Shown here piece after piece: positions 21,910-30,217 of a stretch of DNA of 34,092 bases (position 1 is its first letter; every line of letters begins with the position of its first letter). Below the pieces are notes generated by a model that did not search any database, was not told the DNA's origin, and saw only the letters and a program-made list of their open reading frames with translations. The position numbers and the translations under genes are program-made. Source of the DNA: a virus. The DNA lies in IMG/VR virus record IMGVR_UViG_3300011116_000533, positions 1-34,092 of that record; one strand, 5' to 3'.

Positions 21910-22355
21910 ACGAACTCACGCGCGCGACGGACGGACGGACCTCACCCCCCCCGACTGCGTCGGGAGGGGATCGGTCCGTCTCGAGCGGCGACCGCTTCGC
22001 GGCGATCGATCCCGCGGATCCGAAGGACCAGGCGCTCATCCGGCAAGCGGTGAAGCGTTGGCCGAAGCGTTGGCGCGGACTCGACGACGCGAAGAAAGAC
22101 TCCTTCGTCGCGGGACTGGTCGAGGCTCACGACACGGCGCGCGATCTCATGCGGAACGCGATCGATCCGAAGGATCAACTCGACGCGGCGAACCTGGTTC
22201 TCTCGGCGGTGAAGACCGCGGCGGTCATCGAGGGACAGAACCAGGCGGACGATCATCTCGAGGATAAGAACGCGCGACTCGACGCCGGCGCGGTGACGGA
22301 ACGCGTCGAGACGCCGGTAAAGTTCATTCGCGGCGTCGACGGAGACGCGCTCTAA
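21906..22355 (+). CDS. Candidate small terminase subunit, unconfirmed
   Basis: The 149-residue protein has a disordered N-terminus (SPPPTASGGDRS), then ALIRQAVKRWPKRWRGLDDAKKD and LMRNAIDPKDQLDAANLVLSAVKTAA as helices, a composition seen in DNA-binding small terminase subunits. It lies before the terminase region and directly before a repeat cluster that could be a packaging site. Two small genes separate it from the large subunit, so the assignment is weak. A run of eight C's (21955-21962) followed by a GC hairpin lies early in the gene and could allow slippage. It is coupled to the previous gene by ATGA. Confidence 0.35.
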   Translation: MNELTRATDGRTSPPPTASGGDRSVSSGDRFAAIDPADPKDQALIRQAVKRWPKRWRGLDDAKKDSFVAGLVEAHDTARDLMRNAIDPKDQLDAANLVLSAVKTAAVIEGQNQADDHLEDKNARLDAGAVTERVETPVKFIRGVDGDAL

Positions 22356-22469
22356 GTCGCGGCGTGTCAGCGACTTACGGCGATAACGTCCGATAAGAGT
22401 AGTTATGTAAAGCGGGACGCGCGGCGCGCCGCGATCGTAAGTCGAGGCGGATCAGCGACTTACGGCGAA
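22353..22469. repeat. Two direct repeats with inverted arms, candidate packaging or regulatory site
   Basis: TAAGTCG followed by CGACTTA 11 bases later forms a hairpin at 22353-22377 and again at 22438-22462, 85 bases apart. The shared unit also includes TCAGCGACTTACGGCGA in both copies. Between them lies a perfect 14-bp palindrome, CGCGGCGCGCCGCG (22420-22433). The position between the candidate small terminase gene and the terminase operon fits a pac or cos region or an operator. Confidence 0.5.
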
Positions 22470-22495
22470 TCCGTCGGAAATCTTTCCCTTTACAC

Positions 22496-22524
22496 TTGAC
22501 GCGACTTTACATATCCGATATGCT
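22496..22524 (+). promoter_or_regulatory. Promoter TTGACG-N17-TATGCT before the packaging genes
   Basis: TTGACG (22496-22501) and TATGCT (22519-22524) are 17 bases apart and identical to the hexamers of the minus-strand promoter at 13346-13374. A short ATG frame begins six bases after the -10 box. It likely drives the gene at 22575. Confidence 0.75.
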
Positions 22525-22530
22525 CCTGGT

Positions 22531-22578
22531 ATGAAACGCGACCGCAATACCGCGGCGCGAACCGGAGACTTCCGATGA
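22531..22578 (+). CDS. 15-codon leader peptide candidate
   Basis: An ATG six bases after the TATGCT box opens a 15-residue frame, MKRDRNTAARTGDFR, whose TGA overlaps the ATG of the next gene (ATGA), the coupling used throughout the genome. The homologous leader at the 13346 promoter has ATC instead of ATG, so the peptide is not conserved between the two copies. It could be a translated leader or simply leader DNA. Confidence 0.35.
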   Translation: MKRDRNTAARTGDFR

Positions 22579-22868
22579 CGACTGCTTCGATCTGCTTGTA
22601 TGGTGCTCCCCACTGCGGCTTCGGATTCATCGCCGATATCGACGGCGAACTGATCGGAGACGGATCGCTCCGATCTGATCTTCTTTCGCAAGCGATCCGC
22701 GACGCGGCGATCGCTTTGTCTTCCAAGGTCTCGCCTTCGACGATCGTCGCGATCTTCGCTCCTGGTGGCGAGGTCTTCGCGAAGATTGAACTCTCTAAAC
22801 TCTCCGGATACTTCATGCAGGATCTGGTCTGGTATTCGGCTCCGCAGATCAAAATCAGCATCGCCTAA
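22575..22868 (+). CDS. Small protein, unknown
   Basis: The 97-residue protein starts MTTASICLYGAPHCGFGF. It has beta-strand pattern with IADIDGELIGDG, a helix DLLSQAIRDAAIAL and strands TIVAIFAPGG and VFAKIELSK, giving an alpha/beta fold. GGAGA precedes the start, which overlaps a 15-codon leader frame. It stands alone between a promoter and a terminator, as the gene at 13084-13293 does under the matching promoter. Function unknown. Confidence 0.55.
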   Translation: MTTASICLYGAPHCGFGFIADIDGELIGDGSLRSDLLSQAIRDAAIALSSKVSPSTIVAIFAPGGEVFAKIELSKLSGYFMQDLVWYSAPQIKISIA

Positions 22869-22893
22869 TATTCACATCGGCGCGCGCGAACTC

Positions 22894-22926
22894 GAGACCC
22901 CGACCTTCGGGGTCTCTTTCGTTTTT
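22894..22926 (+). terminator. Rho-independent terminator
   Basis: GAGACCCCGA and TCGGGGTCTC form a perfect 10-bp stem with a CCT loop, followed by TTTCGTTTTT. It ends the unit of the small gene at 22575-22868, so the terminase operon must have its own promoter. Confidence 0.9.
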
Positions 22927-23004
22927 ACGGCGCGCAGGAAGCCGCGAGCGGCGTCGACCTCCCGACACTCGGCGCGCGGCGCGCGACGCGTCTCCGCGAA
23001 TCGT

Positions 23005-23022
23005 CGTCGATTACAATCGACG
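23005..23022. promoter_or_regulatory. Inverted repeat over a -10-like box before the terminase operon
   Basis: CGTCGATT-AC-AATCGACG is a perfect inverted repeat with 8-bp arms. It contains TACAAT (23012-23017), a good -10 box, but no -35 match is found upstream. It lies 12 bases before the first gene of the packaging and head operon, so it may be an operator controlling a late promoter that needs an activator. Confidence 0.45.
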
Positions 23023-23034
23023 CGGGAGGCCGCG

Positions 23035-23346
23035 ATGAAAGACCCCGAAGAACTGCGCGAGGTTCTCCGCGAACTGATCGACGACGGAACGATCGTCGAC
23101 ATCGACGGCGAACTGTACATCCAGGACACGCGCCGGCGGAAAGATCGCGGGGAGACCTCGAGCGCGGAGATGCTCGCGGGACCGCTCGACGGCGCGCGGA
23201 TCCGCGTCGAACTGGACTCGACGCATATCGTCGCGTTCATCGGCGCGTCGTGGTATGTGTACGCGCGAATCGGAAGTCTCGACCGGCTACGCTTCATCGG
23301 AGCCGCTCCGAATCGCGCCGGCGTCGATAGGATCCTCGAGGAATGA
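23035..23346 (+). CDS. Small protein preceding the large terminase
   Basis: The 103-residue protein has an acidic helical N-terminus (KDPEELREVLRELIDDG), then strands with a GPLDGARIRVEL turn and a SWYVYARIG strand, ending RFIGAAPNRAGVDRILEE. GGGAGG precedes the ATG by five bases. Its TGA overlaps the terminase ATG by four bases, so the two proteins are translationally coupled. Position would suit a small terminase subunit, but it shows no clear DNA-binding motif. Function unknown. Confidence 0.55.
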   Translation: MKDPEELREVLRELIDDGTIVDIDGELYIQDTRRRKDRGETSSAEMLAGPLDGARIRVELDSTHIVAFIGASWYVYARIGSLDRLRFIGAAPNRAGVDRILEE

Positions 23347-24635
23347 TCGAATATGAACCCGTCGGAAATCATCGCGCTTTATGGGGATGTCGCGAGCCGC
23401 GCGTCCTGGTCGAAGGTCCCGCGGGGACAGGGAAGACGCGCTCCGAACTCGAGCGTCTGAACGCGCTCGCGTGGAAGTATCCGGGGAGCCGGCATCTCAT
23501 CGCGAGGAAGACGCGCGCGTCGATGTCGGAATCGGTACTCGTGACATGGGAGCGAGATGTTCACGCGAAGACGATGCATCTCTTCGGATCGACGCGGCGC
23601 GCGAATCGCGAGTCATATACATACCCGAACGGATCGGTCGTCGTCGTCGGCGGACTCGACAAGCCGGAACGAACGTATTCAGCGGAGTACGACACGATCC
23701 ACGTCTTCGAAGCGATCGAGACGACGGAGAACGAAATCGAACAACTGCTTCGCGCGCTTCGCTCCGGACGAATGCCGTATCAGCAATTGGTCTGCGACAC
23801 GAATCCAGGATCGGAGCGACACTGGCTGAATCTCCGCGCATCGAGCGGATGGTTTCGGCGCATCGTTACCAGGCTCACGGATAATCCGCGTTTCTTCGCG
23901 GCGGACGGAACACCGACGTTCGAGGGATCCCAGTTCATGCAAAGTCTCGAGGCGCTCACGGGACACCGACGGATGAGGCTCCTCGAGGGGAAATGGTGTT
24001 CGGTCGAAGGCGTCGTATACGACGATTTCGACGCGGCGATTCACGTCGTCGACCGGATGCCGGAAGGTTGGGAACGTTGGCGGAAGTTCCGCGCGATCGA
24101 CTTCGGATACATCGATCCTTTCGTCTGCCAATGGTGGGCGGACTCCGGCGAGGCGCTTTACCTGTATCGCGAGATATACATGTCTCATCGCATCGTCGAG
24201 GATCACGCGCGACAGATCATCGAACTATCGCGCGGCGAGGAGTACGTCGCGACGGTCGCGGATCACGCGCGCGAGGATCGCGAAACTCTGCATCGATACG
24301 GGGTCATGACGACGCCGGCGGAGAAGGACATCGATCGCGGGACGGATCTGGTACGCTCGCGGCTACGGCTTCAACCGAACGGGAAGCCGCGACTCTACGT
24401 TCTGAACCATGCGCTCATCGAACACGATCGGATGCTCGCGGCGTCGAAGCGACCAACGTCAACCCGCGATGAGTTCGACGCGTATGTCTGGGAATCACGG
24501 CGCGACGGCGCGATCAAGGAGCGACCGCTCGACCGCGATAATCACGGTATGGACGCTATGCGTTATGTTATATGTGCGGCGGAAGGGATCGGCGTCTCGA
24601 CCCCCTATCTCGGAGTTATCGACACATGGGACTGA
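23343..24635 (+). CDS. terL: Terminase large subunit
   Basis: The 430-residue protein has the packaging ATPase motifs: Walker A EGPAGTGKT (24-32), Walker B-like TIHVFEAIE (116-124; the usual Asp is replaced by Glu/Phe context), and motif III CDTNPGSERHW (about 150-160). The nuclease domain has AIDFGYIDPF, VADHARED and DNHGMDAMRYVI near the C-terminus, supplying metal-binding acids. It cuts concatemeric DNA and pumps it into the procapsid through the portal. The start overlaps the previous stop as ATGA. It resembles the PBSX/T4-like headful groups more than lambda, but that cannot be settled by eye. Confidence 0.88.
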   Translation: MIEYEPVGNHRALWGCREPRVLVEGPAGTGKTRSELERLNALAWKYPGSRHLIARKTRASMSESVLVTWERDVHAKTMHLFGSTRRANRESYTYPNGSVVVVGGLDKPERTYSAEYDTIHVFEAIETTENEIEQLLRALRSGRMPYQQLVCDTNPGSERHWLNLRASSGWFRRIVTRLTDNPRFFAADGTPTFEGSQFMQSLEALTGHRRMRLLEGKWCSVEGVVYDDFDAAIHVVDRMPEGWERWRKFRAIDFGYIDPFVCQWWADSGEALYLYREIYMSHRIVEDHARQIIELSRGEEYVATVADHAREDRETLHRYGVMTTPAEKDIDRGTDLVRSRLRLQPNGKPRLYVLNHALIEHDRMLAASKRPTSTRDEFDAYVWESRRDGAIKERPLDRDNHGMDAMRYVICAAEGIGVSTPYLGVIDTWD

Positions 24636-27598
24636 TCGACATTTTCTCGAAGGCACTTCGTCGCGAACCGACGGAGGTCGACCGCGAATACACGGCGTCG
24701 ACGATCAGGACCTCCGACGAACTCGGCGGAGTTCATCGCGCGAACAATCCGAAAGACTTCACGCGCGTAGGTCGAGCGATTCAGGGATCGATCTACAACG
24801 CGGCGACCCTGGTCGCGAAGACCGCGGCGGCGGGAGAACTGCGGCTTTACAAGCGCGCCGGCGCGGGGAAGCGATCATCGAAGTCGCGGCGAATCGCGGC
24901 GCGCGATGCGGCGTTTCTTCGCGGACGCGTCGCGGGGATCGCTCCGTCGGCGAAGGCGGTTTCGTATGCGAACCAGGCGGACGACATCGAGCAAGTAACG
25001 GAGCATCCGATCCTCGATCTGCTTCGCGATCCCGATCCGATTACGACTTACTGCGACTTCATGACGATGCTCTTCTGGTATCGCGAAGTCGCGGGAAAGG
25101 CTTACGTCTGGACCGGCGGCGAGAAGCCGGTCGGCTTATTCCTGCTTCATCCGCAATACACGCGCGCGATTCTGTCGAAGACGAACGGCGTCGAAGGGTA
25201 CATGTACGGTCGAGATCAGACGGTCCCGATGTCGATCCCCGCGGCGGAAGTCATCGTCTCGCGATACATGCCGGATCCTTTCGCTCCGTGGGATGGTCTC
25301 TCCTGGGTCTCGAGCGTCGAGCAGTACGCGGACGTCGAGAACGCGGCGATCGTCGCGGAAGTCGCGCGATGGAAGAATTCCGGACAGTACGGAATCATCA
25401 TCAAAGCGCCGAAGGATTACAACGACACTCAGATGAAGCAACTCGAGACGAGTCTTCGCGGGAAGGGAGGACCGCTCGCGGCGGGACGCGCGCTGATCGT
25501 TCGCGACATGGAGGTCCTCGAGGCCGGCGCGAAGCCGCATGAAATGAACTATCTCGAGGGTCTCGAGCAAGCGGAGCGCGCGATCTATCGCGCGGCGGGG
25601 ATCCCTGAAGCGGTATGGAAACTGAACGACGCGAACCTCGCGAGCGCGGCGGTCGCGGAGCCGATCTGGCAAAAGAACGTTTATGAGAGACAGCGTCGCG
25701 TCGCGGAGGATCTCACGGAGTGGTTACTGCCGATGTTCGGCGAGACTCCCGGCGAGATGTGGTTCGCTTATGACAACCCGGTCCGCGACGACGTCGAACT
25801 CCAGACGAATCGGATGTCGGCGGCGTTCGTGAACGGCGCGGTTTACTTGAACGAATATCGCGCGGCTCTCGGTCTCGATCCGCTCGCGGATGAACTGAAC
25901 ACTCTCGGGAAGCCGATCATCCCCGGCGGCGTCGTCACGCCGGCGGAGACTCCCGAACCCGAAGCGCCGATCGAGGAAGCGACGATCGATGAGAAGCCGA
26001 CGGAGGAAGCGCCGATCGAGGAGCCAACCGACGACCAGGTCGAGGAGACCGCGAAGCGATATCTCCGCGCGATGCGCGTTCTCCGTCTGAAGGCGGAAGA
26101 CGGCGAGGAAGCGCAGGAGATGAAAGCGGAGGAGATGGATCGACGACCCCCGAAGGAAGCGCGCGAGGAAGCGGAGCGCGGATTAGCATGGCGCGAGGAG
26201 TTCAATCGGGGCGGGACGATGGTCGGAGTCGCTCGCGCTCGCGACATCGCGAACGGCGAGAATCTCAGCGAAGAGACGATACTTCGGATGGTTTCATATT
26301 TCGCGCGACACGAAGTCGATAAACAGGGTCAGGGATGGAACCCAGGCGAGGAGGGATATCCCTCAGCCGGTCGCATTGCGTGGGCTTTGTGGGGAGGCGA
26401 CGCGGGACGGACGTTCGCGGAATCGATCGCGGAGCGCATCGACGCGCGCGAAGACGATGACAAGATGTGCGGCGAGGATCATAAGTCGATCGATGTCGGC
26501 GCGAAGATCAAACCTCCGGCGGAACTCACGGACGCGGAACTGTCGCTCCTGGCGGATCGGTTGAAACCGTATCTCGCAGGCGATAAGGAACTGAACGAAG
26601 AGGAGTTCACCGATGCCGTCGAGGTCACGGAACCAGGCGCGGAGATCCCCGAATCGGAATCCCCCGAAGGAGGAAGCGTCGACGTCGCTCCTGAAGAGAT
26701 GCCGATCGCGGAATCCCCCGCCGGCGGAAGCGTCGACGTCGCTCCCGAAGAAATGGAAGACGAAGAGGAACAGGTCGTCATCGTCGTCGATCGGTTCGAC
26801 TGGAGCGGTTCGTCGAAATGTCATTGCGGGATCTCGCACAAGGCGGAAGACGAAGTCTCATCGGGTAAGCCGATGAAGAAGACGGAAGACAAGATCCGCG
26901 AGGCGGTCGAGAAGTGGGCGAAGGAAGCGCTGCTCGCGGGGATCGCGAGTCTTCGTCCCGACGGTACGTTCGACATCGCGGCGCTCGATCCCGCGGCTCT
27001 GTCGTCGCTCATGGGAGCATCGATGAACGCGGCGTTCGAGGAAGGCGCGCGCGCGTTCATTCGACACTCCGGCGCGACTGTGGAGAATCCGCTTTCGACG
27101 AACGTCGCTCGCGAATACATCCAGAAATATAACTTCGAACTCGTGAAGGGAGTTACGGAGACGATGACGAACCAACTCCGGACCGCGATCGACAAGGAAC
27201 TCGCGAAGGGTGAAGCGGGAGAAGGAACGTCGATCAATGAGATTCAGCAGAGACTCCGCGACAATGTCGACGAGGTCTCGATGAATCGCGCGGAGGTCAT
27301 CGCGAGAACGGAGACGGCGCGCGCTTACGCTCACGGCTCGATGAAACAGGCGGAGGAGATCGGGTACGAATACAAGTTCTGGAGTCTCGGCGGGAACCCT
27401 TGCGGCTTATGTCAAGCGGCGGCGGCGATGTACGGACCGAAGAACGCGATCCCGATCACGCAACCGTATTTTACTCCGGGATCCTCGATCGCGGGAACCG
27501 ACGGTAAGACCTACACGATCAAGCGACCGATCTTCGCGCCGTCGGACGTACATCCTAACTGTGTGTGTGTGAACGTTGAACAGATGACGAAGGACTGA
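24626..27598 (+). CDS. Portal protein fused to a MuF-like head protein
   Basis: The 990-residue protein begins at an ATG inside the end of terL with GGAG upstream. Residues 1-430 are an HK97-type portal (for example the AAGIPEAVWKLND segment near 325), the ring through which DNA enters. A Glu/Pro-rich linker follows, then a domain at about 510-600 with RGGTMVGVARARDI, SYFARHEVDK and PSAGRIAWALWGGD, a motif set I have seen in phage head-related proteins but cannot name. Two GGSVDVAPEEM repeats follow. The last 120 residues are MuF-like, with NPCGLCQ and HPNCVCVN, probably metal-binding. Such a triple fusion is unusual. Confidence 0.8.
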   Translation: MGLIDIFSKALRREPTEVDREYTASTIRTSDELGGVHRANNPKDFTRVGRAIQGSIYNAATLVAKTAAAGELRLYKRAGAGKRSSKSRRIAARDAAFLRGRVAGIAPSAKAVSYANQADDIEQVTEHPILDLLRDPDPITTYCDFMTMLFWYREVAGKAYVWTGGEKPVGLFLLHPQYTRAILSKTNGVEGYMYGRDQTVPMSIPAAEVIVSRYMPDPFAPWDGLSWVSSVEQYADVENAAIVAEVARWKNSGQYGIIIKAPKDYNDTQMKQLETSLRGKGGPLAAGRALIVRDMEVLEAGAKPHEMNYLEGLEQAERAIYRAAGIPEAVWKLNDANLASAAVAEPIWQKNVYERQRRVAEDLTEWLLPMFGETPGEMWFAYDNPVRDDVELQTNRMSAAFVNGAVYLNEYRAALGLDPLADELNTLGKPIIPGGVVTPAETPEPEAPIEEATIDEKPTEEAPIEEPTDDQVEETAKRYLRAMRVLRLKAEDGEEAQEMKAEEMDRRPPKEAREEAERGLAWREEFNRGGTMVGVARARDIANGENLSEETILRMVSYFARHEVDKQGQGWNPGEEGYPSAGRIAWALWGGDAGRTFAESIAERIDAREDDDKMCGEDHKSIDVGAKIKPPAELTDAELSLLADRLKPYLAGDKELNEEEFTDAVEVTEPGAEIPESESPEGGSVDVAPEEMPIAESPAGGSVDVAPEEMEDEEEQVVIVVDRFDWSGSSKCHCGISHKAEDEVSSGKPMKKTEDKIREAVEKWAKEALLAGIASLRPDGTFDIAALDPAALSSLMGASMNAAFEEGARAFIRHSGATVENPLSTNVAREYIQKYNFELVKGVTETMTNQLRTAIDKELAKGEAGEGTSINEIQQRLRDNVDEVSMNRAEVIARTETARAYAHGSMKQAEEIGYEYKFWSLGGNPCGLCQAAAAMYGPKNAIPITQPYFTPGSSIAGTDGKTYTIKRPIFAPSDVHPNCVCVNVEQMTKD

Positions 27599-27600
27599 AC

Positions 27601-28221
27601 ATGAACAGAATCGATTTCAATCGCGAAGCGGCGGAACGAATCACGAAGAGTCTTCGCGATCGCGGATACAAAGCGGAAGGGAAGATCGCTGTAAAGACGC
27701 TCGAACCGTCAGCGCCGGCGCAAGTCGGCGCGCCGGCGGAAGGTCAGCCGTTCGAAATCACGTCCTGGGCGACGCGAAACACGATCGACATGGAAGGCGA
27801 GGTCGTCATCCCGGAAGGCGGCGACGTCGCATCGTACTTCGCGAAGAATCGAAACCTCTTCGTCGATCACGAGTACGACATCATGAAGGCGGTCGCGAAA
27901 GCGCGATGGTTGAAGATGACTCCCGGCGGATGGTTGGTCCGCGGCGCGCTTATCAACAATCGCGAGAACCCATATCGGAACCAGGTTCAAGCGCTCGCGG
28001 AATCCGGCAATATCGGAATGAGTATCGGGTTCGAGATTATGGACTCATCCCCTCCGACGGGAGAGGAGCGCAAGTCGTACGCGGGAGCGTCGAACCTCAT
28101 CCGCGCGTGGAAACTCCTCGAGGTTTCCTACACGGCGCTTCCGATGAACGGCGACTGTCAGAGCGACATGGTCCCGGTCGTCGAGGAACCTAAGTCGATG
28201 CGGCGCGTGATTATTCTGTGA
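27601..28221 (+). CDS. Prohead protease (HK97 family, S78)
   Basis: The 206-residue protein matches the HK97 prohead protease: FVDHEYD with catalytic His90, the GNIGMSIGFEI segment with catalytic Ser141, and the downstream LLEVSYTALPMN stretch. It starts three bases after the portal stop. It cleaves the scaffold region of the capsid protein during maturation; the next gene indeed carries an N-terminal scaffold-like coiled coil. The protein is complete. Confidence 0.85.
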   Translation: MNRIDFNREAAERITKSLRDRGYKAEGKIAVKTLEPSAPAQVGAPAEGQPFEITSWATRNTIDMEGEVVIPEGGDVASYFAKNRNLFVDHEYDIMKAVAKARWLKMTPGGWLVRGALINNRENPYRNQVQALAESGNIGMSIGFEIMDSSPPTGEERKSYAGASNLIRAWKLLEVSYTALPMNGDCQSDMVPVVEEPKSMRRVIIL

Positions 28222-28234
28222 GTGTGGTACACTC
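28220..28234 (+). promoter_or_regulatory. Inverted repeat with extended -10 element before the capsid gene
   Basis: GAGTGT-GGT-ACACTC is a perfect 6-bp inverted repeat that includes TGGTACACT, a fair extended -10 box. The capsid ATG lies 91 bases downstream. A promoter or operator here would allow capsid expression above that of the portal and protease. Confidence 0.35.
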
Positions 28235-28324
28235 GCGACGTCTCTCGGAAATGCCTACGTCAGAGCGGTTCGGAAACCTCATCGACGACGCGAAACCCGG
28301 AGGAACCGAAAAGGAGTCGGTCTC

Positions 28325-29689
28325 ATGGACTGGACGAAGGTTCTCGGTTATGCAAAGAAGGTAGGTTTCACGGGAGCCGACAACGACGCCGGAGCCGTGA
28401 AGGAATATCTCGCGTCGAAGTCGATTGTTCTCGCGAACTCCGACGGGGTCGATCTCGATCTCGCGGCGATTCTCGATGAACACAATAAGAAAGCGGCGAC
28501 CGAAGTCGTCGCGGAGAAGTCAATCGAAACGCTCACGCAGGAAAACGAAACCCTGAAGGAGCAAGCGCGGAAGAACGCGGCGGCGATCGTAAACGCCGGC
28601 GCGATCCCCGCGGCGATCATTAAGGAGAAAACAATGAACTCGGATATCTCAAAGAAGATGTACGATCGGAAGCCGAAGAAGGCTTTCATCGATGCGGATC
28701 AGGCGGAAGTGTTCGCGGCGACGACTCGTCTCGCGCTCATGGGCGGTAAGAATTACGCTCAGAAAGCGAACGACGTCGAGATCGCGAAGAAGGGTCAGGT
28801 CGAATACGACAACACTCTCGGCGGCTATTTGGTCCCGGAAGAGTTCGTCTCTCAACTCGTCTACATGACGGAGCCGTACGGCGTCGCTCGCAAGATCTCG
28901 AACGTCGTTCGCATGGCTCGCGATCTTCAGCGCATCCCGCGTAAGACCGGCATCGCGACGATGACGTGGGTCGGCGAAGGTCAAGCCGGCACGGTCGCGA
29001 ACAACGGTTACGACCAGGTCGAACTCGCGGCGCGCAAACTGCAACTCGTCATGAACGCATCGAACGAACTCCTCGAGGACTCAGCGGTGAACGTCGCCGA
29101 CGATCTCGCGAACTCGATGCGCGAAGCCTACGACAAGGCGATCGACAATAGTTACTTCCTGGGCGACGGTTCGTCGACCTACGGCGGTTACTTGGGTCTC
29201 GCGAACGCGCTCCCCTCTGGCGCGTACATCGATGCATCCGGTGCGGCGTGGAGCAACATCACCAGCGCCGACTTCACCAAGGCGCTCGGATCGCTTGAGA
29301 ACGTGGACTCCTCGCGTATCGCGATGGTCTGCTCTCGACAGTTCTTCTTCCAGGTCATGATGCGTCTGGAGAAGGCGACCTCTCAGTTCAAGGAACTCGC
29401 CGGTCCGGCTCTCGCCGGCGCGGATGCGTCCTTCCTGGGATATCCGGTTTACTTCTCGCAGGTTCTCCCGACGGCTTCCGCCGGAACCACGAAGAGCGTG
29501 TATATCGGCGACTTCGTCGGCGGCTCGATCGTCGGCGAGCGTCGCGATCTCACGATCGCATCGAGCGAACACGCGGCTTTCACCTCTGATACCTGGACCT
29601 GGCGCGCGACGGCTCGCGCTTGTGTGAACATCCACGGCGATGGTCGCGCTTCGACTTATGGTCCGATCGTCGCTCTGAAGACGACCTAA
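28325..29689 (+). CDS. Major capsid protein with N-terminal scaffold domain
   Basis: The 454-residue protein has an HK97-type layout. Residues 1-103 form a helical, charged delta-domain (IETLTQENETLKEQARKN), the usual built-in scaffold removed by the protease. From about 130 the capsid fold follows, with GGYLVPEEFVSQ, EGQAGTVANNG, the spine-helix region ANSMREAYDKAIDNSYFLGDGS (read in parts) and ASFLGYPVYFSQVLP near the C-terminus. AAGGAG precedes the start. A second strong site, AAGGAG, precedes an in-frame ATG at 28634 (Met104), just at the end of the scaffold region, so a short capsid form may be made as well. Confidence 0.85.
   Translation: MDWTKVLGYAKKVGFTGADNDAGAVKEYLASKSIVLANSDGVDLDLAAILDEHNKKAATEVVAEKSIETLTQENETLKEQARKNAAAIVNAGAIPAAIIKEKTMNSDISKKMYDRKPKKAFIDADQAEVFAATTRLALMGGKNYAQKANDVEIAKKGQVEYDNTLGGYLVPEEFVSQLVYMTEPYGVARKISNVVRMARDLQRIPRKTGIATMTWVGEGQAGTVANNGYDQVELAARKLQLVMNASNELLEDSAVNVADDLANSMREAYDKAIDNSYFLGDGSSTYGGYLGLANALPSGAYIDASGAAWSNITSADFTKALGSLENVDSSRIAMVCSRQFFFQVMMRLEKATSQFKELAGPALAGADASFLGYPVYFSQVLPTASAGTTKSVYIGDFVGGSIVGERRDLTIASSEHAAFTSDTWTWRATARACVNIHGDGRASTYGPIVALKTT
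28621..28636 (+). promoter_or_regulatory. Internal ribosome site and in-frame start inside the capsid gene
   Basis: TAAGGAGAAAACAATG combines a consensus Shine-Dalgarno with ideal spacing and an ATG in the capsid frame at 28634. The site lies at the scaffold/capsid boundary. Its A-rich form resembles the ribosome site of the next gene (ACAGGAGAAAAAATATG), which is rare elsewhere in this GC-rich sequence. Confidence 0.65.
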
Positions 29690-29717
29690 CACGAACCCTT
29701 AGAACAGGAGAAAAAAT

Positions 29718-30200
29718 ATGGTTCTCGGAACTCTCTCAAAAACTCAGGTTTATATTCTGCCGACGGCGGGATACAACACGTCCAACTCGGCGACGACTCA
29801 GTTCGATATCTCCGGATACGATCAGGTCGTCGTCAAGGCGATCCATCCCGCAGTCGGAACGAACACGACCGCGAAATGGGCCGCGCTCGACATCCGTCTC
29901 GGCAACGATACGACCTTCGCGAACTCGACGACCGTCCCCGGTCTTCAGGGTACGTCGGGAACTCCGACCTCTACTCAGTTCGCATTGCCGGCTCCGGCTA
30001 CAGGTTCTGCGAACGTGATCGTCGCGACCATCGCGAACAATCACCACAAGAACCTGCATATCGGCTTCCAGGCTCCCGGCGCGACCGGATATAACAATCC
30101 GGTGTTTATCGTCGAGGGTTATCGCGGCAGTCAGGCTCCGAACACCACGACGGAACTCGGCGTCATCGCCTCCGTCGCGGCGGTGGACACGCTCGCCTAA
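29718..30200 (+). CDS. Head decoration-like protein
   Basis: The 160-residue protein is rich in Thr, Asn, Ala and Gly, with beta-strand pattern such as YDQVVVKAIHPAVG and NVIVATIAN, and no charged coiled coil. It follows the capsid gene and has one of the strongest ribosome sites in the window (AGGAGAAAAAATATG), expected for an abundant virion protein such as a decoration or head-stabilising protein. A terminator lies directly downstream, which would keep the capsid and this gene at a higher level than later head genes. Family not recognised. Confidence 0.5.
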   Translation: MVLGTLSKTQVYILPTAGYNTSNSATTQFDISGYDQVVVKAIHPAVGTNTTAKWAALDIRLGNDTTFANSTTVPGLQGTSGTPTSTQFALPAPATGSANVIVATIANNHHKNLHIGFQAPGATGYNNPVFIVEGYRGSQAPNTTTELGVIASVAAVDTLA

Positions 30201-30217
30201 TCGATGCTTTCCTTTCA

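Noticed and set aside
24409-25542. A 377-codon plus-strand frame spanning the end of terL and the start of the portal gene.
   Set aside because: Both real genes in other frames are clear, and this frame is a low-information Arg/Ser-rich shadow.
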